Source of the DNA: Excoecaria cochinchinensis
Taxonomy: Eukaryota; Streptophyta; Magnoliopsida; Malpighiales; Euphorbiaceae
Direction of reading: 5' to 3'
NCBI GenBank assembly: GCA_947683425.1
Contig: CANTUQ010000081.1
Span: 11,754,369 to 11,818,368 of the forward strand
DNA length: 64,000 bases
This document shows, piece after piece, positions 57,546-64,000 of this stretch. How positions within the stretch are numbered: the first letter of the stretch is position 1; each line of letters opens with the position of its first letter. Both the position numbers and the translations under genes were made by a program. The notes under the pieces are model-generated. The model had not been told where the DNA came from. It saw only the letters and a program-made list of their open reading frames with translations, and did not search any database.

Positions 57546-59217
57546 TCTGTCATGAGGGACCAGCCATTTCTAATGCCTGTGGATATCCTTCTTGTTTTCT
57601 TTCCTCCCCACTCTTGCTAGCGGACCAATGATCTATTGCCGCTATAGACATCCCTTCCTCACTTGCCGCAGGGTGAGTGATAACGACATATTCATTCCCA
57701 TACAAGTGCTGTAGGACAAACCACTCGGGTATACTTGACCCAATCATAAAAATAGGTGGTGGTACAACATTATAGTTGGACTTCTTCTTTCCCTCTCTTC
57801 GTTCAGGATCCGTGATCTGCTTGCTATCGATCAGATCCTAAATCTGGTGCCTTAGCATTAAATAATTATCCGTCAGATGCTCGGTATGTTGGTGAAAGGA
57901 TCAATATTCATGTTCTTTATGCCTCGGCTGTCCTTGGGTCCTGACTGGTTTGGGTTGCAGGGGTTGTAGCTTTCCCTCCTTTATCAACTGCTTTAATACC
58001 CAGGACAAAGGCTGACCCAGGTTTGAGAAGTACCTCTGACTGACCCCTGTTGCCGATACCTTAACTGCCTTCCCACTTCTATTGTCACTGCTGGACCCCA
58101 CAGACTTGGTTACCCCCTGACTAGTGTAGCCCTTCTTGGCATAAGCCTCATTGCTTGCCCTTCTTGAAAGGTACTCTCCTTCGGCCTCGATAGCGATGTC
58201 TTTCAAAGACTCCTAGTTTCTCAACCCCTTCATCTTTAGTCCATGTCTCAAATACGGGCTCGCATTTTTTATGAACAGACGTATCTAATCCTGAGTATCT
58301 GGCTTCCTTTTTATTTCCATCACCCTGTTTCTCCATCGAGTCAGATACTCGTGGAAAGACTCGCCTGCCTTTTGTTGTAATAATTCCAAGTCCTTCAAAG
58401 TAACTTCCATTCTTGTACTACAATCATACTGTCTGAGAAGCTCTTCTGTCAGTAAGTCCCAATCCTCTTTCGTCCTTCGGTCTAGCCCATGATACCAATC
58501 CACTGTTGGGCCAGCTAAGCTTAGACAAAAGTACTCGACCTTATGTCTCTTTGTTAGGGTGGTACCCTTCATTACCAGCGAGTACTGCTTTATGTCCGTA
58601 GTGGGATATGAAGTACCATCGAATTTAGGAATGTTAGGCATTTTGAAATTATGAGGGACCAAATCATCACTATTCAGCTCCCTATCTTCAGGGTTCATTC
58701 CTCCTCCTACCTTCAATATCCTTGTCATGGCTTCAAACTGCTCCTCCATCTTTCTCCACATCGCCTCCTCCAGCTTGGGCGATTTCCCTTTCACTACCAT
58801 CAGTTCCTTTGGCTCCTCCCATACGTCAATCTCAGATTTAGGGCCCTCTCTACGTCCAACAGGCACTGGCGCTCTTAGCTCAACTGCAGGTGGATCACAT
58901 GTCGCTGGGGGATCCTCTCTTATAAACCCCTTGTTGCTCTTGCTCCCTAATTGGAGCGGTAGTTTGTCACCCAGCAGGTGGGGCCAGGGTAGTGGCAAGG
59001 TTACCCATCATTGCCATCATTTTTGCTTCAAGCTCTTCCAACCTTCTCCCCACTTCTTCAGCAATCATTGCCCTAGTTGCATTAGAACCACTTGATGGAT
59101 CAGACATGCTTGTCTCTGTTGATGAATCCGAACTTTGATCTAACACTAGCTCCGGGGAAACCTTTCTTAGTCGACCATCAGGACCTCTAAACCACGTGGA
59201 TGAATCTATAATGGCTG
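57546..59217 (-). pseudogene. gag module 1 of T (B-type) with start of protease
   Basis: From the splice-acceptor-like TTTTGCAG|CC (59215-59217) it reads AAIIDSSTWFRGPDGRL, VGRRLEELEAKMMAMMGN, EAMWRKMEEQFEAMTRILK, GMNPEDRELNSDD, then the capsid region (VEYFCLSLAGPTVDWYHGL, YDCSTRMEVTLKDLELL, TRWRNRVMEIK), DIAIEAEGEYLSRRA and SNLGQPLSWVLKQLIKEGKL. The knuckle is ruined (Cys to stop, Gly to Glu, Cys to Tyr near 57850-57905). It ends with PPIFMIGSSIPEWFVLQHLY (57550-57750) and passes to module 2 at EMAGPS. Stops include positions near 57840, 58214 and 58287. Confidence 0.82.
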
Positions 59218-59727
59218 CAAAACAAACTTTTGTTAGGATGATGCATGATTGAGGTGCAATGCATGGTCGTGCTAGTGCAGCATAGACAAACACATGCAAA
59301 CAGACAGATCCTTCCAACCTTATCACTCCCACACATGAGGTAGTGTGATCTTTTTCTTAGGTGGGCTTAGTCCATGGGTTAACAGGGGACCCTATGAACG
59401 CGGGTTGTGCAAGGTGAAAAATTGGCAGCACAACATCTCTTGCCTAATGCACATACGTATGGGTGTTTGGCCGTTATGTATTTAAACAATTCAACTAAAT
59501 CAAGATGGGTTCAACAGGGCATGAAAGCCTTTGATGAAGACCATTTGATTTGATTAATTTTGTTCGATACATGACGGCCCAAGTAGCAAGCACAGTATTA
59601 TGGTACATTTCACCTAGTGGAAGTTTCTATTTACCATTACATGAGTTTTGGTCGAGGTGGTGATACTTTAGGTCTACCCAAGCATGGTCCCTGCCAATGG
59701 GTCTAGCTCATCATGAGCGTGACGACC
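59218..59727 (-). other. 5' leader of T
   Basis: Non-coding, matching B 31680-32190: TTTCACCTAGTGGAAGT, CTACCCAAGCATG, GGTCTAGCTCATCA. It is cut by E at CGACCAATCG. Confidence 0.75.
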
Positions 59728-59732
59728 AATCG
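59728..59732. repeat. Presumed target-site duplication AATCG, left copy (E)
   Basis: Precedes TGTCACACC at 59733 inside the T leader. The partner lies outside the window. Confidence 0.6.
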
Positions 59733-61027
59733 TGTCACACCCCAAATCGGGCCTAGTTGGATTTTGCAAGCTAAGTCAGATATGTGAAGGGTATTTCGGT
59801 AAATTGTGAATAAAGATTTTGGATAATTAGGATTTAATTGCAAGGTATTTATTAATTAAGTTAAGTGAGGGAAATGTTAGAGTGTGTAAATAAGCATATG
59901 TACTATTATGATGCAATGCATGTGGGTCGACATCCGGTAAGTACATGGGCCATAATGTATTGATATGCTATTTATTCCTTTGAACTTAGTCACCGCGGTG
60001 TTTTTGGTACATTGTTATGTGTTTGCAATTCATGGCATGTTATTGCATGGTTTAGATTTGCGCAGTGGAAGTGTGGTGATTTGGTACTATGCCCTGAGTT
60101 TCTTTTAGTGTATGCTTCTTGTAGTATGATAAAAGTTTGTTTTGATATCTAGCATTCTCGGCATGATAATTGGATTCGTTACTGCCTGATAATTGTATTT
60201 CATGTGAATGGGTTTTCTGTTAATGCATGGGGACTTGGCATGATAGTTGAATATGTATTATCTCTCGTGATTGTGCACGGTAAGGTACTGACACTTGACG
60301 CCCCGGTAAATATATGCATGAGAGTCTGTATGTATTTGTACATGAATATTTGTATCTACTGTGATTCCTTGTCTGCCTGGGGCTTCGCTTAACATGATAT
60401 AAGAGTGTAGTATTCGGGCGAATATGATTTTGACATGAGCACTCATATAATATGTATAAGTATTTGAATATGAACTTCCAAATGCATGGCTTTCATATGT
60501 ATGCTTGTATATCCATCTGTTGTGATTATTTGCATATGCCATTTGTGTATGTATTATGCCTTGACGATCATTGTGAATGGTCGTCCATATTGCTTGTGTG
60601 TTCTCCCCACTAAGCGTTTATCGCTTAGCACGGGCTCTTTTCCCGTGCAGGTGGCAGGTTGTGTTCAGATCGAGTTGCGCATCTGCAAGGTCGGCCACAT
60701 AGGAGTTAGAAGTTTTTGTATTTTGTTCAGCTTCTGTATTTCAGCTTTTGCATTCCTGCATTATGGTATTTGTAATTAAGCTTTCAGTTAATTCTCCGCT
60801 TAATGCTTCCGCTGAATGATCATATGTATGAATGTACATACATTTCGGCTTTGTGCCTGGGTGTGTATGAATTATTGCGTGTCCAGTTGTGCTTCTCGAG
60901 GTAAGTTTTTAATTTCCTCGTGTTTTTGCATGAATATATGTTTTCGTTTAGCGCATGTGTGCATGTATGTGAGTGAGCGTCGGTAGCGCACCTGCATCCT
61001 TCCAATGGGGACGTAGGGGGTGCCACA
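59733..61027 (+). repeat. 5' LTR of E (internally deleted)
   Basis: 1,295 bp, ending GGGGGTGCCACA. After GTTAGAGTGTG at about 59906 it departs from the 3' LTR, which continues with sequence missing here, so this LTR lost a long middle piece that would include the dyad cluster. The double hairpin is at 60610-60647. Confidence 0.85.
60610..60647 (+). other. Conserved double hairpin in E LTR
   Basis: CTAAGCG-TTTAT-CGCTTAG (60610-60628) followed at once by CACGGG/CCCGTG arms (60629-60647) and CAGGTGG. Confidence 0.78.
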
Positions 61028-61032
61028 GTTAG

Positions 61033-61044
61033 TGGTATCAGAGC
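61033..61044 (+). other. Primer-binding site of E, initiator tRNA-Met
   Basis: TGGTATCAGAGC, five bases after the LTR end, identical to the site in C. Confidence 0.95.
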
Positions 61045-61755
61045 GCCGGTTTGGCGGTTCTGGTTGTGTTGTTTGATATGTGTCGTGTCTTTGCATGTGA
61101 GTCGGTTTCGTGTCGTGGCCTAATGCAGATGTGTCATGTCCTGTGTCATGTTTGGATGGAGTCTGATCCTAGTGAGAATGTGGGCGAGGTAACGGAAAGT
61201 GTGAACCCAGTTAGTGTTGATCAGAATGTTCCCGAGCGTTTTCCAACTGAAGATTCTGGTCCTGTTTCTGATGATAGGACGTTAGTGCAAGGGTTGATTC
61301 GGAATTTTGGATAAGTTGTCTGCTCTTCAGTTTCCTATAGATTTTTTTCGGAATGTGCCTCAGAAAGGGAAAGTGTCGGATAGAGAAGTGTCAGCGAAAA
61401 AAAGGATTCGAGAACCTTCAGTGTGTAAGCACTGTCAGAAGCGACATCAGGGCTTGTGTCGGTTGATGACCGGAGCTTATTTTCGATGTGACGGCTTAGA
61501 ACATCAGATAGTCGATTGTCCTAAGAAGATGAATGAGAATCTAGCTCGGCAAGCTAGAAAGGATGTAGAGGAACTGCATAGGGCCGCCCGTGTGCCAACT
61601 GGAGTTGTTGCGCACCGCAGTGAAAGGATTGAAACCGCAGAGCCTTCCGATAAGTTTGTTCGGTACTTTTGGATGCAAGGGTCTTTGGATTTTGTAAGGA
61701 TTTGGTCATACTCTATATACCTGTCAGCTATCTCCAAAAAAAAAAGTTTTTAAAT
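61045..61755 (+). pseudogene. gag remnant of E
   Basis: MESDPSENVGEVTESVNPVS at about 61155 resembles the C gag start (REESAESVNPPVVDQSV). After a frameshift near 61310 and a large deletion of the capsid region it continues RIREPSVCKHCQKRHQGLC and the knuckle YFRCDGLEHQIVDC, where the first Cys of CCHC has become Tyr. The rest (to 61753) does not match known domains. Confidence 0.8.
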
Positions 61756-62396
61756 GAAAGCATATTAAATCATGGGGATGGGACAAAGTGCATCACTATA
61801 GCATCAATTGCATTTCTTCTGCATCACTCTGCATACATGAGCCATCGCATTTTCATTGCATTATCATCCCTTTGACCATACGTGAGAAAAGTTTGCATAT
61901 GTGTTTTGTTTGAGAGAAAGCTGACAGAGTATACTGGAGTATTTGATATTATGACTAAGGGTGACAAGTGACGAGTATACCAGCTGTTAAGGAAAGTGTT
62001 TTGTGTTTGGTTTAAGTGGAGTAGAAAGAGTATTTCGGAACCTTGTTCGAGTGAAGGTGATATGATTTTGAAGTTTGATAGAGGTATTGTTAGTATGAGG
62101 GAATAGTATATGCGTCGGATATCTTCGAAGTATTAAAAGGATTTGTGTAGCTATCAGTGAGAGTCGGTTGGATTACACGTGAAGTGTTTGTGTTTAGTTT
62201 CTGATGTGCAGCTGCGTAGGGATTATCTTGCTGAACGTGTTCGATTTGGATGCAAGGAAGTGATTTGAGAATATAGCGATGGCTATAAGTGTAAACAAGT
62301 GAGTAGTTTGGAAGTGAAGTGTATGAGTTTGGCGGTGACTTGGAATGTTGTGTTGAGAATTCTTCCGGTGTAAGTGAATTTCGAGGACGAAATTCT
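61756..62396 (+). other. Unassigned internal DNA of E
   Basis: No ORF or domain recognised. It probably holds pol scraps and foreign sequence left by the deletion. It ends with the CGAGGACGAAATTC motif at about 62382. Confidence 0.5.
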
Positions 62397-62412
62397 TTTA
62401 GGAGGGAAGAGT
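62397..62412 (+). other. Polypurine tract of E
   Basis: TTTAGGAGGGAAGAGT directly before the 3' LTR start at 62413, homologous to the tract of C. Confidence 0.88.
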
Positions 62413-64000
62413 TGTCACACCCCAAATCGGGCCTAGTTGGATTTTGCAAGCTAAGTCGGATATGTGAAGGGAATTTTGGTAAATTGTAAATGAAGATTTT
62501 GGATAATTAGGATTTAATTGCAAGGTATTTATTAATTAAGTTAAGTGAGGGAAATGTTAGAGTGTGCTTGTAGTGTATGGAAGTAGGATGTAAGTGGATT
62601 ATAAGGAATTATATGGTGTGAGTTGTGTTTGGTGCCTTGAAGATATTTATTCAAGAGATGATATGGTGTATGTGAGACTATGGTGCCTTGGGTTGAAAAG
62701 TCAAAAGTGGATGTTTGGTCCAATAGGGAGCTGCCATGTGGCAAGGTTGGTGGGCATTGATTGAAGGAATGAAGAAAAGAGAGAGAGAGAGAGAGAACAC
62801 GGCATTTCCGTTCTCCCTCCCTCTCACGCCTCCTCTTCTTCTTCTCTCCTCCTTTCTTTGTTTTTCCTTTCTTTCTCTTTTGGCCGGATGTTGGTGCTTG
62901 CTTAGTGGTGTTTTGATGGAGTTTTGAAGCAAGATTGAAGAGGTAAGTGGCTGTTTTTGTTTTTGGGTTTTTGAAGGTTATGTTTTTGGGTTAAGAGGTT
63001 TTTGGGTTTTGGTTTTGTGCAAGTCTTGGGTGGTAAGAGAAGCTCAAGGGCAAAGAGAAGGTGAAGATGGGGTTTGAAAGCTTCAAAGAAATCAGGTTTG
63101 GGAGCTTTGATTTATAAATTGGAATTTGTGAGTTGTTGTGCCCTAATTCTCACTTAGGATGTAAATGAGTTTGTATTGTTTAAATCTCTGGAATTTGAGT
63201 GTTTTGATATGTGTAAATGTATGATGGATATGGGTAAATGAGTTAGTAATGCATGATTAGGATTGAATTGAGGGTATGTAAATTTGGTACTTTCTTGGTT
63301 TTCATGTATGTATATGTTATGTATGAGATTTGATGGGTTCTTAGAAATGGGTTGCTATATGTTCTTTATTTTGATATATATGATATGGGTTTTTGTTCTG
63401 GAATGTGAATCTTGCATGAGCTTGAGTTAATGGTGATAATATGGAAGTTGATGAGGTTTTATGCTTAAATTGGGATTTTGGATGATTCTTGAAATTGGAG
63501 GGTTAATTTGATGTATTGTATGAAATTACTTGTTATTAAATGTTATATTATGGTTGCTGATGCTAATGGATAGCCGGGTTTGAGGTAAGTGGTCCTTGGA
63601 TGAGTTTTGTGTGTTGTTGGATGTTTTTGGAAGGAAGAAATTCTGCAAAATTCTGCAGATTTTGGAAAACCCGATACTGTCGCGATCGTGACGACTGTCG
63701 CGAGCGCGACAGGAATCGGCGGTTTGGAGCTTCGCTGTCACGAGCACACAACATCTGTCACGAGCCCGCGATAGCCGAGGCATTAGCACCCTCCGTATCG
63801 GCTCGTACCCGTAAAGTACTGTCCGTATCGGCTCGTACCCGTAAAGTGCTGTCCGTATACTCGTTATCCACTACTTTGAGTCAGCAGGTATTCTGTTCAC
63901 TTTGTCTGATATGAATATGAGAATATGATAACCGAATGAGTAAGATTTCAGTAATATGAACCAGCTATCTTTCTGAATAAGATTATGAGTTCTTGAGTGG
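62413..64000 (+). repeat. 3' LTR of E (incomplete at window end)
   Basis: Starts TGTCACACCCCAAATCGGGC. It includes a CT-rich stretch at 62800-62880, a splice-donor-like GGTAAGT (62942-62948), a dyad group at about 63670-63770 (TGTCGCGAGCGCGACA) and a twice-repeated CCGTATCGGCTCGTACCCGT (63794 and 63824) that C shows in diverged form near 19980-20030. It continues beyond the window. Confidence 0.85.

Larger units (their letters stand above)
36374..59732 (-). mobile_element. Tat/Ogre-like retrotransposon T (5' LTR outside window)
   Basis: Minus-strand element with 3' LTR (36374-39106), PPT, 3' UTR repeats, long 3' non-coding region, shrunken pol, mosaic gag and leader to 59732. It is interrupted by G (39709-50908), K (51486-53935) and E (from 59733). 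Flanks on both sides of G and K match each other with target duplications, and the 3' region matches B in order. Most of integrase, RNase H and RT is deleted, so it is long dead. Confidence 0.85.
59733..64000 (+). mobile_element. Tekay-type deletion derivative E (runs off window)
   Basis: 5' LTR 59733-61027, PBS 61033-61044, internal region of only about 1.4 kb, PPT 62397-62412 and the start of a 3' LTR at 62413. Both LTRs start with TGTCACACCCCAAATCGGGC. Protease, RT, RNase H and integrase are missing, leaving gag debris and the end motif CGAGGACGAAATTC. It cannot move by itself. Confidence 0.9.

Overview
This is plant nuclear DNA made almost entirely of nested LTR retrotransposons. I found no host gene, rRNA gene, tRNA gene, CRISPR array or operon. 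The plant assignment rests on two Ty3/gypsy groups. One is Tekay/Del-type chromoviruses: integrase with a C-terminal chromodomain, an initiator-tRNA-Met primer site, and LTRs of about 1.3-2.6 kb beginning TGTNACACC. The other is Tat/Ogre-like elements: a second archaeal-type RNase H between the ordinary RNase H and integrase, an Arg-type primer site, and LTRs of about 2.4-2.9 kb ending in CGTCACA. The species cannot be named from this window; a TE-rich flowering plant genome fits.

The core is a set of Russian-doll insertions, most dated relative to each other by 5-bp target-site duplications (TSDs). A plus-strand Tat-like element (D) survives only as two gag pieces (9867-10104 and 35956-36373). 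A solo Tekay-type LTR (R1, TSD ATATG) split D. A Tat element (B, 11612-34855, TSD GCGAG) split R1. A complete young Tekay element (C, 19257-28948, TSD AGCAC) split the B polyprotein. To the right, a second minus-strand Tat element (T, starts at 36374) entered D. T was later hit by a plus-strand Tat element (G, 39709-50908, TSD GCCGA/GCTGA), a solo Tat LTR (K, 51486-53935, TSD CCTGT) and a plus-strand Tekay deletion derivative (E, from 59733, running off the window). G's own 3' LTR was split by a solo Tekay LTR (H, 47723-50078, TSD ATTTT). The left end (1-9866) holds a Tat pol fragment (A), an unclassified non-autonomous LTR element with a 268-codon ORF, and three LTR pieces (R0, V, S) whose partners probably lie outside the window.

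C is the youngest element. By eye its two LTRs differ at only about five bases plus a 4-bp indel, and its gag-pol is open except for one TAG. B is older, with LTRs differing at roughly one base per hundred and several in-frame stops. D, G, T and E are heavily decayed. Many stops look like C-to-T changes in Gln codons, the mark of methylated silenced repeats.

The most interesting signals are non-coding: clusters of short GC-rich dyads inside otherwise AT-rich LTRs of both lineages, a hairpin (CTAAGCG/CGCTTAG) kept in six Tekay-type LTR copies, a 5S-rRNA-like segment in a long LTR-like block, a predicted intron in C running from the LTR to the base before the gag ATG, and tandem repeats in the 3' untranslated regions of B and T.
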